Shown here: positions 33,303 to 48,189 of the stretch, one piece after another
Numbering within the stretch: position 1 is the first letter of the stretch
How the letters are laid out: every line of letters begins with the position of its first letter
Source of the DNA: Amborella trichopoda
Taxonomy: Eukaryota; Streptophyta; Magnoliopsida; Amborellales; Amborellaceae
Direction of reading: 5' to 3'
Length of the DNA stretch: 64,000 nt
Assembly (NCBI RefSeq): GCF_000471905.2
Contig: NW_006499912.1
Span: forward strand, 186,001 to 250,000
Notes under the pieces: generated by a model
The model's database searches: none
The model's input: the letters and a program-made list of their open reading frames with translations, nothing else
What the model was told of the DNA's origin: nothing
Program-made: the position numbers and the translations under genes

Positions 33303-36300
33303 TTCTCCCACTTGGCCATTTGAGGCTTGAATTTGTATATCGCTCTCTCTCATTATCGTTCATAACAAATCAAAGCATTCATACTCATCCATGGATTTAT
33401 CATTCACAAGCAATAGACAAAGTAATAACAACTATGTCAACCTCCTTAAACCCATCCCATGAACATGCCTCATAAAATCACTTGCCCCCAAGCCTTTAGT
33501 TAATGGATCTGCATGCATAGCCTCAGATGGAATATACCCACTTCTACTTCACCAGCTGCTATATCTTCCCTTACTCTATGATATTGGGCTTTAATGCTCC
33601 TTGACTTTCTATGGAACCATGGTTCAACTACCACGGCTATTGCAGCTTGATTGTCACACATGATTCTAATAGTTCCATGCTTTAGAGGATTGAAGTTAAG
33701 ATGATTCAAAAACTTCTTACTCCAAATGACTTCTAAAGTTGCGGAACTTAAAGCCATATACTCGGATTCCATCGTTGATAAGGCTAAAGTATCTTACTTC
33801 TTGGTGCGCCAAGAAAAGACACCATCCCCATAAAGAAATAGATAACCTGAAGTGGATCTTGAGTCATCCTGGTCTCCTTGATAGTCGAAGTTTGTGAATC
33901 CTAAAACTTTAAGCTCATTTACATTGCCATAGGTTAATCCATAGTCAAATGTTCCTTTCAAATACTTCATGATTCTTTTCACGGCTTCCCAATGTTCTAA
34001 TCCAAGATCACTTTGAAATCGACCAATCAAGCTTTGAGAAAATGCTAGATCGGGTTTACTTTACATTAGTGATTCTACGGCACTCCAGGGATTCTTTCCA
34101 TTTTATTTCTCTCAAGATCAATGTTTGGTTTCATATTAAAATTTAATTTTCCTCTCCTTTCCACAGGTGTATCTATAGGCTTAAATTCACTCATACCATT
34201 GAATAATGCGGGCTGCTTTATCTCTTATAATATGAATCCCTAAAACATACGAAGCCTCTCCCATATCTTTCATATCAAAGTTACTTGATAGCATTGCCTT
34301 TGCTACTAGCTATTAGAATATCATCCACATATAAAGACATGAAAGTAATGTCAGTCCCACTGGTCTTACGGTATACACAACGGTCATCCTCATTTTGTTT
34401 GAATCCATATCTAATCAGGGTTTGGTGGAACTTGAGGAATCATCTTCTTGAAGCTTGTTTGAAACCATAAAGTGATTTGTTGAGTTTGAACACGAACTTT
34501 TCCTTTCTTTTCACAATGAGTTAGTTCATGTATATATCCTCTTCTAGGTCACCATTTAAGAAGGCGGTTTTCATAACCATTTGATGCAATTCTGGGTCAA
34601 CGTAGGCTGTTAAGGATATGATCATCCTAATTGAAGGCATTTTTGGCAACAGGTGAATAAGTGTCAAAAAAATATACCCATTCCTTTTGAGTAAAACCTT
34701 TTGCTACAAGTCTTGCCTTGTATTTCTCAATACGCCCTTCGGAGTTAAGTTTCTTTTTGAATATCCACTTACATCCAATGGATCTAAGGTTAGGTGGCAA
34801 TCAGACTAACTATCATATATGGTTCTTTATGATTGAATTTATCTCATCTTGTATGGCTTCCTTCCATAACTTATGACCCGAACAAGCCATAGCATGTAGG
34901 TAAGAATAAGGTTCATCATCGGGTTCCGCACTAATCCTCTCACAGTCCTCCTCAAGGTAAGTGAAAAATGTAGGGGGTATCCTAATTCTCTCACTTCACT
35001 TAAGTGGGATGGTTTCAATTTTTTGGTTACGCTAAAGCTCACGAAAGTCTACTCTCTTTTGGGTTAATTCTCTCTTAGGGAATTCATCTTCAAAGAAATG
35101 GGGGTCAAGGCTTTCAATCATATTACGATTAAAGAATTTATAAAACCTAAATCCCTTCCCATGGCATGGGTATCCTTTGAAAACACATTTTTATGGTTTT
35201 ATGATCAAGTTTGGACCTATTTTGGGATGGTATGAGAACATGGGCTGAACATCCCCAAACCTTGATGTGCTTTATTGAGGGAGGTCGGCCCATGAAGAGT
35301 TGGTAAGGAGTTGATTGAATTGCTTTCGTGGGAGTCCGATTAAGGACATATGTAGCGGTTAGAATCATATCCCCCCAAAACTCTAATCCAAGATTAGCGA
35401 TATTCATCATACATTGCACCATCTCATCTAGGGTCCTATTCTTTCTCTCGGCAACCCCATTTTGTTCAAGTGAGTAAGGCATGGTGGTTTGGTGGACAAT
35501 CTTATATTGGACACAAAGATCTTGGAAGGCTTGGGAGGTGTATTCCCCACCCCTATCCGATCTAATGTTTCTGATGGTTCGACCTAACTTCTGTTTTATA
35601 TTGTTGGAATTTGGATATGGCATCACTTTTGTTTTTCAAGAGATAGGTGTGACCAAAACGGGAGTGATCATCAATGAATGTTATGAAGTACCTCATGTGC
35701 CCCATGGTAGGCACACTCATAGGTCCACACACATCCGAGTGGATCAGTTCTAAAAGACTAGAGACCCTTTCAACCTTATGGTGGGACTTCTTTACCATCA
35801 TTCCTTTAAGGCAAGCCCCGCATCCATTGTGAGAATCGATATTCATTTTATCAAGCAATCCTTCTTTCATCATACTATGCATTCTTGGTAGATTAATGTG
35901 ACCTAACCTTAAATGACATAAAGTAAAATTTTGTAAATCATCACCCAAGTAAGCAAACTCCTTTTTCATTTTAATTTCATAAAGCCCTTGAACCAAGTGG
36001 GACACAAAAAAGAGTTCTCTATTAATAAAGTCATCATGCACATAGACCCTATCCTCCTTGAACAAGAGCACAAACCCGGCTTTACACATCTTGAAAATCG
36101 AGATGAGATTCTTCCTCATTCCTGCTGAATAGAGGGTGTCCTTAAGCATGAGAGTCTCTCCATTAGTGAGCTCCAACACATAGTCCCATTTTCTTAAGTC
36201 CCTTTCCATTTGATTTCCACCCATATAAAGAGTATGGGTGATGGGTTTGATATCATAAAACCTTCTAAATCCCTTCATAGAATTTGCCATATGGATAGTA

Positions 36301-37553
36301 GCCCCAGAGTCAAGAACCCACACATCCGCCTCCTCATTGGTAATCAAAGACTCATGGACCATGCAAACTCTCGCTTTCCTTGGTCCTCCATCAGTATTAG
36401 CATGAGGCTTACCGGTATTAGGCTTAGAAGTAAAATGAGGATTTTGTGGATGAGGAGGACACCTACAAAACTTTTGGGTATTCTCGTATTTCTTGCATCT
36501 ATAACATTAAACCTTCAATAATCTTCGCTTGAGGGCCAAACCAAACTCCCACCTATCATCAAAGGTGTGGGTGGTGGTTTAGGCCTAAAAGGCATGGGGC
36601 TAGGACGATTTGGTGGGTAGGCATGGGTTTTAGGAGGGTAAGGTCTAAATGGATAATGGGAGTAGCATTTTCCCTTTTGCTTCCCCTTCTCTTTCCATTT
36701 TCTATTTCCCTTTCTTTTCTTGTTCTTAGCATTATCACTCCCACTCACTCTCACATTACATGTATTCACCATAGAAGGGTTAGGAAAGGAAGAAGAGATA
36801 GGAGTAATGAGTAAGCGAATAGAAGAAAATGAGGGTAGGAGAGATTTACCATATAGACCATGGACTATGGTCCATCCATTGTCATTCTTCTTTGTTCTTC
36901 TCCTTCCATGAAAAATGCAATCTCTTCCACTGTTGTAGGTGCATCTTTGGCCATCAAATTGGCCACAAAGGTATCCCATGAGGGTAAGATCGAAAGCACA
37001 AACATCGTCTTTTGTGTTACCTCATCATATTAGTGACCGAATCTCTCACTCTCTTTTATACAACTCTTGAACCCTCTTAGATAATCACCCACTTTGCTGT
37101 GATCATCTATTTTGCAACACATGAGATTTCTCATTCTAATGATTCATTGAGCTTCATTCGTTGTGTCGTATTTCTTTTTCATGCCCTCCATAACATCTTT
37201 GACACACACAAAATTCTCATACTCAATAACCAAGGGATCACTCATGATTGTAAAAATAATGTTCATGGCACTTTGGTTTTTGTTATGTCATGTCTCATAT
37301 GCATCCTTAACAAATTGAGGAGCATTGATCAAGGGAGGATTAGGTAGTCTAAAAGTCAATAATGACAATAGACCTTCTTCATCAAACACAACCAATTTTC
37401 CTTTTCCATTCAAAGAAATTGGTTCCATTGAACCTCTCCTCCTTAACAAATTCGGTGAGTATCGAACGGGTGCCATGGGTTCCTATTTGGATCTCTATAG
37501 TCCCTGTCAAGACCCCAAAAGAGGTTGTCAATGAGCCTAGCTCTATTACCAAT
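33303..37553 (-). mobile_element. E2 internal region (gag-pol remains)
   Basis: This is the internal part of E2. The purine tract is at 33303-33317. The initiator tRNA-Met primer site on the minus strand (plus strand GAGCCTAGCTCTATTACCAAT) abuts the right LTR at 37554. The integrase part (35147-36362) is the best preserved, with SDVCGPMSVPTMGH and FIDDHSRFGH recognisable. It is a fossil. Confidence 0.9.
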
Positions 37554-40247
37554 TAATAGTGGATACAAAGATTAGAGCAAATTTTCCAGCCGAAAAACAA
37601 GGCAAAATGGACACCTTCAACAAGCCACTTGCTTAAAACCAAGTAAGTGAATAAGTTACAATCATTTAAATAAATATACAATCATTTCTAGCCATGTAAA
37701 ACCACTGTAAATAAACTCAAATACCAACCCCTTATGGAGCAATTACATATAAAGCAAGACTAGCTTATGAATTATACTTTCATAACACAAATTACAAAAC
37801 TATGTCCCAAAGCTTAATTACAACATACAACTAATCTAAAAAAAAAATATAAGAAATAAAATCAACTAAATAGGGAATAATAATTCCAAATTAAAGTTGA
37901 GAAGCCATGTGTTGAACCCCTTGTGACGGGGCCACGCAATCGGACCCTATAAGGACTTAATTTTGTCCCTTTAGATTATACAAAAGTGGTTCAATCTCAC
38001 AAGAGTGTCTAATTCAAATGGGAAAAAATTACACACCTTAAAATCACATCTTAATAACTCAACACACTGGCATTATAATCCAAAATAGGATGCAAAACGT
38101 TTGAATCGAATCGGATAAAGAAGAAGAGAGTTATAGCCAAACTACATACGGTTGTCGCTCGAACCACCTAAACAGTCTTGTATGAAAAGATTATGAACCC
38201 CCAATAGGTAAAAAACGAGATGAAAAGTTTTTGAAAATTCAGTGACACACTGAGACTAAAGTAGTTGATGGATTTGCAGCAAAGAAATCAACGGATACTA
38301 TGCATGATGGTGGATTCTTATGCATATAAACAATAACTCATGAAGGACCACACTAAGAATAAGCATGATGAAAAAGATGATCAAATGATAATTCTAAGAT
38401 CAATAAAATTTTTGTAAATTCAAAACTCCATCAACTATGGATGCCAAGAATATGAACTTATGAGAAAAAAAATTCAATGGAGTTTACCTTGATAAATGTA
38501 CATTATGGACTTAAGCATAAGAAATGATGATCACCATCAATGGAACTCTAAAAGCCTTTAAAACAAAACATGGAGTATCTCTTTCTTCAATTTTATCTCA
38601 CAAAGCTCTAGAAAAATGAGGCACGCATTTTTCAAAATGGTTCAAGAGTTGAGATAGTTAGGGTTTGAGATCTCATGGTATGCTTTTATAACATTGGTGT
38701 AACCTTGGACTCAATCAACACCCTTGATGCACGAATCCAAATACACATGAGAGGCTAATGTACCTAGCCACCCATCTCCATCCAACCACTAGGATGAAAG
38801 GATGGGATTTTACATCATTATCACTCACCCTAACTCAAAGTAATGCCACTTTACCATTTTGTCTTTGACCCATGTTTGCATTCCAATTGTATCCAATATG
38901 CCATTACAAAAATACAATTTAGTGTTTTTAATACTATATTAGAGTAGATAACCACCAAGGGTAAATGGGAAAGAAGTAATTTGCAAAACTTGTACATGTG
39001 AAGATATTCTACTTTATCAAAGCCAATCACTTTGTAGATCTAAAATTCCAAACCAATCAATTTAAAGATAATATTCTCTTCACACATATGTGTGAATATA
39101 TTTTTCAACTCAAATTTGAAAATCTATTTTCTCTTTAATATCAAATATATAAATTAATTAAACTTCACACATGTCAAGCACGGCCCACGTTTGAGTTAAT
39201 TAAGACGTGATAAAAATGAGGTGCTAAGTTATAACACTATATAACAATATATAACAAGACACCATAACACAACCCCTTTTAAAACAAGCAACCAAATACC
39301 AATCTGGTCCCTCTCGCCAAGGGATTAGCGCCCAGTTAGGCAATGATCTTGAGAGAGGCGTGGGGTGCCACATTTCAGCCCTATGGCGACTCGAATGCCA
39401 CATGACACTACCAGCTCAGGACTACAGTGGAACTTGAGTCAAACAATTTGAAAACCTCATTTTTTAATAAATAAAATTCCGTAAAAATTCTCTAAAACTC
39501 ACAATAAATATTTAAAGTATTTTTGAGCAATTATTAGGTTTTTCTCATTGTTATAGAATCGGACAAAAGGTATAGTAAAATCTCAGGCTAATAACTCTAG
39601 GTATCGAAGTACGCCATTGGGCTAGTCCCTAATGATTGTTCCGCCGAGTCTCAGATCGACCCAATAGACCTATGTTCCGCAGTCTAAAGTAGGGACACAT
39701 AATTGGCCATATCAAAGCCGCTGAGTCAGAACTTTCGATCATCCAGCTCTCAATGGATTACAGGTGTACCCTTGTGAGACATGATTTAACTCAATTACAA
39801 GGGTCCTTTCAAAGCACATGTGCACTGGCTCTTTCAAACTCGGACAATGCATTTGGAAGAGTGGCTTCTCATACGAAATGAAAATGCATATGTGATGTAA
39901 TGGTCTCGTGTCAAGATACGGACTTATGTTCTATAAGTCTTGACCATTTCGTACAGGGCGAATACTTAATAAGTACTCGGGTTCTATTTTTTTTGTTTGG
40001 ATTCTCCAAGCTCTGGACGATCGAAGCTAAACATAAGGCTAACCTATAAAATCCTGACTATGAGGTGACCCTCACACCTTCTTGAGGAATTACTTTCTCA
40101 ACACGTGAACTCTCGATACCTCATGCGAACTAGGGGAAAAAGAATCTGGGCTCCATTTCGCAAGGCGCCAAGATTTCAATCTCTCAATCGCTCCCACTGA
40201 ATGAGAGACCACTAGAATTTAGGCCATAATTGGCCATATTTCCAAAA
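37554..40247 (-). repeat. E2 right LTR
   Basis: It is about 2.69 kb, starting TAATAGTGG. It aligns fully with 56859-59549 at a few per cent divergence, and less closely with 9933-12637. No genes are seen. Confidence 0.9.
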
Positions 40248-43242
40248 AGAAGCATGAGAAAATGTAGGAGTTTTGGAGAGAGAAAATGTGGGTGGGGAAG
40301 GTCTTTGGTTGAGGGAGAGAAGATCTCGAAAAATTGAGGCTCCAAAAAATTTTCATTTTTTATTTTATAAAAATATACCCCTAAATAACTGAATCAAGAT
40401 CTTTAAGAGATGGGTAATTTAGGCCAATTTAGTATTTACATCACTTTCTAAATATCACCTACTATTTTTCAAAGGATCTTTATATTGTTCTTGGTAGATT
40501 TTGCTTGAATTTCTTGTGTTATATATGTTTGTTGTAATTGTTGTTTTCCACTCTTTACACCCACATGCACGTGTACTCTTTTCTACACACAAGCACCTAC
40601 AAAACGATTTCAAGCTTTCGAAAACCTTGACGTTGGCATTAAAGTCGAGAGGGGGCACCAAGCTCTTAGAGTTGGTACACTTAGGAATGTGTAACTTTAA
40701 TGTGAGCCCATCTGCTATTCCTGCTTCTAAGAACACCCCGTATTGAGTAGAACCCCGTAGCACGGCCCATAAGGGTTCACTCGAGAACTACGTGGGATTT
40801 GTATATTTATTAATTTTTTATATTATCTCATCATAACTTAATAAACAATTTAAAAAAAAAAAAATGGTTACTTTAAGAGCTACACCTAGCTACCCTTATG
40901 GATAACTACATTTTTAAAATAAAAAAGGAAAAAACTAAGATTTTTTTCCCAATTTCTTTCATGTGATTCTTCCCTAGCCCCAAGAGAATAAGTGAACTAG
41001 ATTTAAGCAAAACCATTACCCCAAAGACCATATAAGTAGGGGAGGGCAGAGTGATGTAGCCATCTACCCAACGGCCCACCAAGTGCTTTTTCAAAAAAAA
41101 TTTACTTTGTCCCTATCCATAATGAGCACACGCGTGATACCTAATGAGGCATGCCTTTGAAAATAACACCATCTACCTATTATTATTCATCAATAATAAG
41201 TGGAAAATGTTTATGTATGGCATCAACTATCAACTCTAAAAGTAAAACACAGCTCAAAACCTAACATAAAAGGTTCTAGTCCAATTGGTTATCTCAACCT
41301 CGAGATTTGAGGATAGGAGAGAAAAATGGATTTCAAAACCTAAGATTTGTACATCTTATAACAAATTATCCAGAAATAACAAGAATATTCTAGACTTCAC
41401 TCATTCCCAATTCAAATTTGCATGCATTGCATGCTTTAGACTCCTCTCTCTCAATCTCGGTACTCCTTTCTCTCAATCTTGGAATTGTGGCTTTGGAACT
41501 CTACACAATTTTTTTACATCATTCCAAAATTACCCTTAACATAACTTTTCCAAAATATCCCTTACATTTAAATCTAATGCCCAATATACCCTTGAACATA
41601 ATCAAGCTTATTTTCAACATGGCTGAGATGGAATGTCATGCCTCTATACTATTTAATTTTGTTAATTTTTTAATAAATATTTTGACCCCCAATTTTGGGC
41701 GTCCACTCCTCTCTTAAACTCACATCTACAAAAAAAGTATTCCTAATAAAATAAAATGGCCAAAATACCCATGTCAGTTTTAGGGATATCTGGTCTTTTT
41801 ATTTTATCGAAATTATTTTTTTAACATTTTTTTTAGGAGTGCCCTATTAAGATGATGGCATGTACCAAATTTCATATTCATATAACATGTACAAAAAAAT
41901 ATAAATAAAATACTCTAAGGCGTTGGGTCTAGATCAAACGGTCAGTAACTCGCTTGATCTTGATCTAATTGGACAATTGGATGAGGAGAATATACAACTT
42001 GTATACAATAGAGGAAGTATACAAAGCTGAAAATGTAATGAATAAAGGTCGTTTATTTTAGCAAGAAGAAAAAATGGCATTAGATTTTGGCCGAAGGTGA
42101 ATTTGTTCAACCCAACGTTTTGTCTAAGCCTTATCATCATTAAATGAACAATTCAATAAAAATCAAAATAAAAAAACTAAAAATAACAGATTTTGAGTTC
42201 TTAAAAGGGTTTCAACTGGCCACCACAGAAGTGGATGATCGATACAAAATTTCCAAATTCCAATGTTATCCTGAAAAATCTTTTCTATTGGCTACTTGTT
42301 CGTAGCCAAGAAGAAGTATGGCAAGTTTCAGGCTATATAATTGTCCCTCAAAACTCAAATAGGTCGGAGTGCAAACAATGTTTTTTTGAAAAGTATAGAA
42401 TAAGGCATTTTAGTGTTATTTACCCCCAAAAAAAGAAGTCAATCTTTTGTATAAGGAGATCACATTTACTAATGGCCACTAGATTTAAAATCAGGTAATT
42501 GGAAATAGAGGATTTACAAACTCAAAGTTCAAAAAATATTTATTTTGATATTTACAATACATCCTAGGCTTTAGGATTTGACATCTGACCATTTTCAGTG
42601 ATCCTGGCCTCCTTGTGCCAAAAACCAATGGTCATACAATGTATAATACCTTCATTTATAGAACTTTCAAAACCATATTTAGTACTTATAAAATGTGATT
42701 TTCCATTAACGTTTCCATTATTAACGAAAGCAACGGATGGAAGAAATCATATAGGTCCGTTGTATTTGATCGAATAGGTGTGCTCTCACAAAGCACAAAA
42801 CTTCTATAAAAAGGTACTATGAGACTATTTAGTTTTTGTATAAAGAGGTCACAATTGTTTCTAGCCATTCGATGTGAAATCTGATAGATCAAAGTATGTC
42901 ACAACAATTACAAAAAATTTGTTTTGAACTTTGTATCCAAATAATGATAAATCCTCAACTACCCGATTTTAAATCTAATGGTCAATAATAATTGTGGCCT
43001 ACTTGTATCAAAACAAATAGCCTCGTTGTATACATTTCCGTTAATTATTGATTATAGTTACTATTACTAGTTTTTATTACCATCAAATCTCTAATCCAAC
43101 GATTGTGCATCTCCAATATAACCCATGTAAACTCCTACTTGATCATTGCTCAAGGAAAATAATCCCTTTTTATTATGCAGAATAATGCCCTTTTACTATA
43201 CAAGATTATCATAGAAAAAACCTGCTTGTCTCTTTAGATGGA

Positions 43243-43365
43243 TCAAATTTGAGAAAAAGACATCCCGGACTCTACTGGATGCTTGTGCCTATCCTCCATG
43301 CCATGAAAATTTATGTCAAGCTTCATTTCTTGTATATCAGCAGCCACCACGGCCGCCGCCACCTG
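43243..43365 (-). pseudogene. Conserved ORF tail, X2 copy
   Basis: This is the same 41-codon frame and stop as at 16779-16901, with KLDINFHGMEDRHKHPVESG. It is open throughout, with no start codon identified. See the X1 entry for what is known. Confidence 0.35.
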
Positions 43366-43671
43366 CGTTCACACCAGAGTCTCTGCGTTTTGTTGTACAC
43401 TCTTGGTTTCCGTTGAGGGAAACTATAGTCAATTGTAGGTTATGCTACGATCTCGAGAGATTGTGGGTATGAAACCATAGATAGGTCCCACTTGTATATC
43501 ATTTTCTCATCTCAGTTAATGGAACATGGTTAAATTTTATAATTGTCGAACCAAATTTTCAGTTATTAAACCATTTAGGCTGCGTGGTGAAACTTCTCCA
43601 ACATTCATGGATTCTTGTGGCCATAAACGAAAATAAAGAGAAAAGAAAACACCATCCTCTAGTGGTATTTT

Positions 43672-44040
43672 GCGAGAGAGAGAGAGAGAGAGGCGAGAGA
43701 GAAGATGGAGAGCGGGAAACGTTTTGCAACTGTTTAGGAATTTGAGAGAGAGAGACGGAGTTTTGATATTGAGAGAGGGTGTTTTGACTTGGTTGTAGTT
43801 ATCTTTGTATTCTCTCTTTTTATTAATAAAATATGTTACTCTTGTCAAAAAAAATAAAAAGAGAGACGGTGTTTTGAGAGAGAGGGAGACGACGTAGAAA
43901 TGGGAACTTTATCCAATAGTTTGGGTATTTGAGATAGAGAAATGGAATTTTGAGAGAGAAAGAGAGAGATAGTGTTTTGGGTGTTTTGACAGAGAGAAAC
44001 AATGTTTTGAGAGAGAAAGACGGTGAAGTTAACATAGAAA
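43672..44040. repeat. GA-rich low-complexity repeat, X2 copy
   Basis: These are imperfect GAGAGA blocks as at 17210-17600. The length and order differ slightly, as expected of slippage-prone sequence. Confidence 0.8.
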
Positions 44041-45166
44041 GAAAAAGGTAGTTGAGAGGGTGTCATTTTACTATTTCTTTGGGTCAAAAATATACAGTCA
44101 AGGGTCCAGGGGGTTAGAGGATAAAAAAAGACAGAGACACTATGATGCAAGTAATATTCTGAATCATTTGGTCTCATGAGAAATAGATACCAAAAATAGG
44201 GGGTGCAATGATTTTTTCCTTTCTTTTTTTCATTTGAACTTTAACAAAAGTTTCATCGAGTGAATGAATGGAAGCAAAGTATAAGTGTCTCTCCCCTCGA
44301 CTCTCTTACTTTCTCTCTCTCCAACCAGCTTATCCAAGATCGCTTCTCTCATTTCTAGCTACATCCTCATTATTATTATTTTTCAATTCTTGACTGCTAT
44401 GGGATGGTAATGTAGAAAACTTATCATGCTATGACCCAAGGAAACCAGGGGATTTCCATAGTATAATATCATATAGAGGTTACAATCACTGATTGTCATC
44501 AGATGTGAAATTTGACAGTTTAGGATGCATCACAAAATTCAAAAATATTGTTTTCTAACTTTGAGCCAATCAAACCACGCGATTTTACATAAATGGTAAT
44601 GGTTGGTATGACCTCTTGCAGTAAAGATAAATAGGCTTATTATATACTTTTCTGTAAGTTATATATGTAAAAAACACATAAAAAGTTCCCTATTTGGAGT
44701 GACCTCTTTTTACTTTCCCTCATTTGAAGTTTCGCCAAAAACTACTCGAATTACAATTCAAAATATAAATAGGAAGAGTACCTAAATTATGGGAATTATT
44801 TTATTGCATAAATAATTATGAAAAATATTGCCACCAAATTTATATACAATTCACTGTATTTCTATTGAATTCAACCAACTTGTCTTCTTTTTGTATTACC
44901 CCCATATTTTACGTGAGAATACCAATATCATTCAAAGAGAATATCCTATTTTCATCTACTTTACACCTAAATAAAATAAAATTTCCCTACTTTGAGGAAA
45001 AATAATTAAAAAATAAATACCAGCCACAATTTTCAAATTCTTTCCCATGTTTTGGGTGGTAATTACAAGGAGAATCTATGCACCTACCAAAGCACCCATC
45101 TAAAAGATAGATAGAAAATGGGCAATCTCCTTTAAGAAAAGATATATATGAAATCTTGTCATTTGC

Positions 45167-46860
45167 TTAATTAGCCAAGTATTTTAAAATACTTATCTTA
45201 GGTTTAGAACCTGGAACAACCAAGGGTATTTAAATCATTTTGCATGTGCAATTTAAGGGGGTTAAATTTCAAAAGGGAAAGGTTTCTATACTTCCCCTAT
45301 AGCATAGAAGATATATGCTTCCCCTACCATCCAGCAGTCCAATTTTGATCTAGAGAGCCACTCACCGTTTGATCTTTGATCCACCATCTTCTCATTGGTA
45401 CGTGTCATCTTCTCATTGGGGCGAACCTATAAAAAATATTTAAAAAAAAATTTTGATAAAATATAAAGACCAAAATACCCCTTGAATCTTTCAAGGGTAT
45501 TTTGATCATTTTATTTTATTGGAAATATTTGTTTTATATTTTTCACTAGTGCGAGCTTAATAGAAGATTGGACATACAAAATTCGGTGTAAAAATAGTTT
45601 ATAGAAAAAAAATTAAAAAAAAAATAGTGTAGATAGGTGACATTGTCATTGGGGCAATCATAGCCCTCTATTCAGAATGGACGGTTGGATAAGGGGAAGT
45701 ATATATGTTTTATGTTGTAGAGGTAGTATTGAAAGCTTGCCCATTTCAAAATTCCCTCACTTCTTCTAATTCCAAACTAGGAACAAAAGAAATTTGGGTA
45801 TTTTTTAATAAAGCATGGAGGAAATACCCAAGATACAAATTTAAAAAAAGTAGCAACTCTACTTGGGAATAAGTCAAATAGCCTCTCTTATATACCTTAA
45901 CAATTTTGAAAATACCAAAATTAACCTTATTACAGGATTGAAACATCAATAAGCAAGGAGAACTTGGTAATTTGACTCACTCAAGTTATTTGAGCTAAAT
46001 GATCTAAATACCTTTGCTTTTTCGAGATTTCAAATCTAAAACTAGATTTTTTTTTTAAAAAAAAAAAACTCTTCTTTTTTTTTAAGAACTAGGAACAAAC
46101 AACAAAATTTTGTATTTGATCATATTTAAATAACCCAAGTAAATTGATGTAAATACTTGGGCTTTTACCAATTTCTAAAGTCATAATAAGTATTTCCATT
46201 TTAAAATACTTATCTTAGGTTTAAAACCTGGAACAAATTTCCCTCACTTCTTCTAGTTCAAAACTAAGAAAAAAAAAAGGTGATTGGGAATTTTTTAATA
46301 AAGTAGCCAATGAAATACCCAATATACAAAATTGTAAAAAAGGTAGTAACTTTGTTTCTGAAAAAGTTAAATTGTCTCTCTTATATACCTCAACAATTTT
46401 AAAAATACCTAAATTAGCCTTATTATGGGTTTGAAACATGAATAAGCAAGGTCATATTGGTAATTTGACTCACTTAAGTTATTTGAGCCAAATGATCTAA
46501 ATACATTTGCTTTTTCGAGATTTCAAATCTAAAACTTGACTTTTAATTAAAAAAAACTCTTATTTTAATTTAAGAACTAGCAACAAACATGAAATTTTTG
46601 TATTTGGCCATTCTTAATTAACCCAAGTAAAATTATGTAAATATTCATTCTTGTTCCAATTTCAAAAGTCGAAATAAGTATTTTCATTTTAAAATACTTC
46701 TCTTGGGGTTAGAGCCTGGAACAAACAAAGGTATTTAGGTCATTTTGCATGTACAATTTAAGTAGGTTAAATTTCTAATTTGCCTCGCTTCTTCTAGTTC
46801 CAAACTAGGCAAAAAACGGAAATTTGGGCTTTTTTAATAAAGTAGCAGTGGAAATATCGA
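45167..46860. repeat. Start of B2: satellite monomers with the nested MITE (about 45276-45735)
   Basis: This is a copy of 25337-27010 that begins in the middle of a monomer with TAATTAGCCAAG, directly joined to X2. It contains the nested MITE at the same site and further monomers to about 46860. By eye it is a few per cent diverged from the first copy. Confidence 0.85.
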
Positions 46861-46899
46861 ATATATTAAATTTTAAAGAAAATAAAATTTATATAAATA

Positions 46900-47650
46900 A
46901 TCAAATGAAAGAGCACCTGAAAAATTTATTAGAAGTGGTTGTTTTAATGCTAGAAAGCCCTCAATTAAATCATCTCGACCCCAAGATATATGGCTATGAG
47001 AAAAAATTGATTTCAAGCCTTGGAAATAGTGGATTTTGTAATGCATTATCTAATCCATCAATTTTCAAAGCTTTTAAGTGTTCATAGATCTGCTCGATCC
47101 AAACTATTTTTTAATTTAAAAATTTTATTATTAAACATAAAAATAAAGTTTTAGACCATCACAAAGATTTTTCACACTAAAACAACACTTTTCGACACTA
47201 TGTAAAGGTGAGTCTTACTTTTATTGATTAGGGCCTCCGCCATATACAAACCACACCCCATTTTAAAAGGGTGAGATTTGTATAAGGTATCAACCTTAAA
47301 CAATCACGATAAGGTACACCTTAATATCTCATTAAAAGACGTATTCGGTGCCAAAACTCTTACCATGACTTAAATATCTATTTTTAACCCCTATATTGAA
47401 ACTGAAAGCTCCGAAAAAGTGACATTGTAGCAGATTTATCAGCGTTTGAAAATGGACGGTCTAGAAAATGTGTTACAAGATGCACTATTTTTAGGACTTG
47501 AAATTTATTTTTTGATCCCTATCCTAATATATCTAGATCAATATATTATAGTGGGTAATTTTCTAGTGATGAAACAACCTTTTTCGATGGGTTTTCGAAG
47601 TGCACCATAATTGTTAACACCTTATATGAACATTTTCCATTTTTAAAAAG
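46900..47650. mobile_element. Foldback/MITE element, B2 copy
   Basis: This is the counterpart of 27070-27790 with the same arms and centre. It is non-coding. Confidence 0.6.
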
Positions 47651-48189
47651 TGACAACTTTGTCTGTCAATAAGTCTATTTAATTTTCAAAAATTATAACG
47701 ATATAATAAAAAATTGATTTGCTTAAAAGTAATTATAAGAATTAATATGCCCTAGATGATAAGCGCAGCTTTCATTTTGATGCTCGAATTTGAAAGATCA
47801 ATCTGAAATTGTTCTTAGTAGTTTGTCGTATAAATGCATGAAAGCATGAGGTGGGTCCAACAAAGCTTGAACCGACCGGGGCCCAGTCTGGCTCCAGCCT
47901 AGTCCCATTCATGTTGAATTGGATCCTGTCACTAGTAAAAAGACACATGCTTTGCACATGTGACAAGAGAGCATAATGCATATAATGTAAAATGAAAATT
48001 TTCAATTCCAAAAAAACCAAAAAAATAAGCTACGACGTAATGATTATTAAACTTCATGGTATCTTAAAAAAATTAAACTTAAATAGTAACGTGATGAGAA
48101 ATCAATATACTTCATCTACGTATGGGGCCATTGATAATATATAGCAATCCTATACAATAATAATATTTTAGGTGATAAGAGGGTAGTTG

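Larger units (their letters stand above)
30537..40247 (-). mobile_element. Ty1/copia retrotransposon E2 (fossil, broken)
   Basis: This belongs to the same family as E1 and lies at the same position before X. The left LTR is partial: it starts inside the LTR sequence at about 30537, where B1 joins it. Minus-strand pieces are RNase H (33500-34030), RT remains (about 34070-34830), integrase, protease and GAG-pre-integrase (35147-36362) and gag with zinc knuckle (about 36400-37480). The coding part is broken in more than five places. Its two LTRs differ far more from each other than E2 does from E3, so E2 and E3 are copies of one old insertion made by DNA duplication. Confidence 0.9.
40248..45166. 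repeat. Segment X, copy X2
   Basis: X2 follows the E2 LTR. It lacks the 13767-14898 part of X1 and is nearly the same as X3. It holds the frame-shifted version of the small conserved ORF (40501-40746), a MITE-like stretch at about 41740-42030, the minus-strand ORF tail (43243-43365) and the GA-rich repeat (43672-44040). From 44040 to 45166 it is AT-rich, and I see no gene. It ends abruptly in ATTTGCT, where B2 starts. Confidence 0.88.
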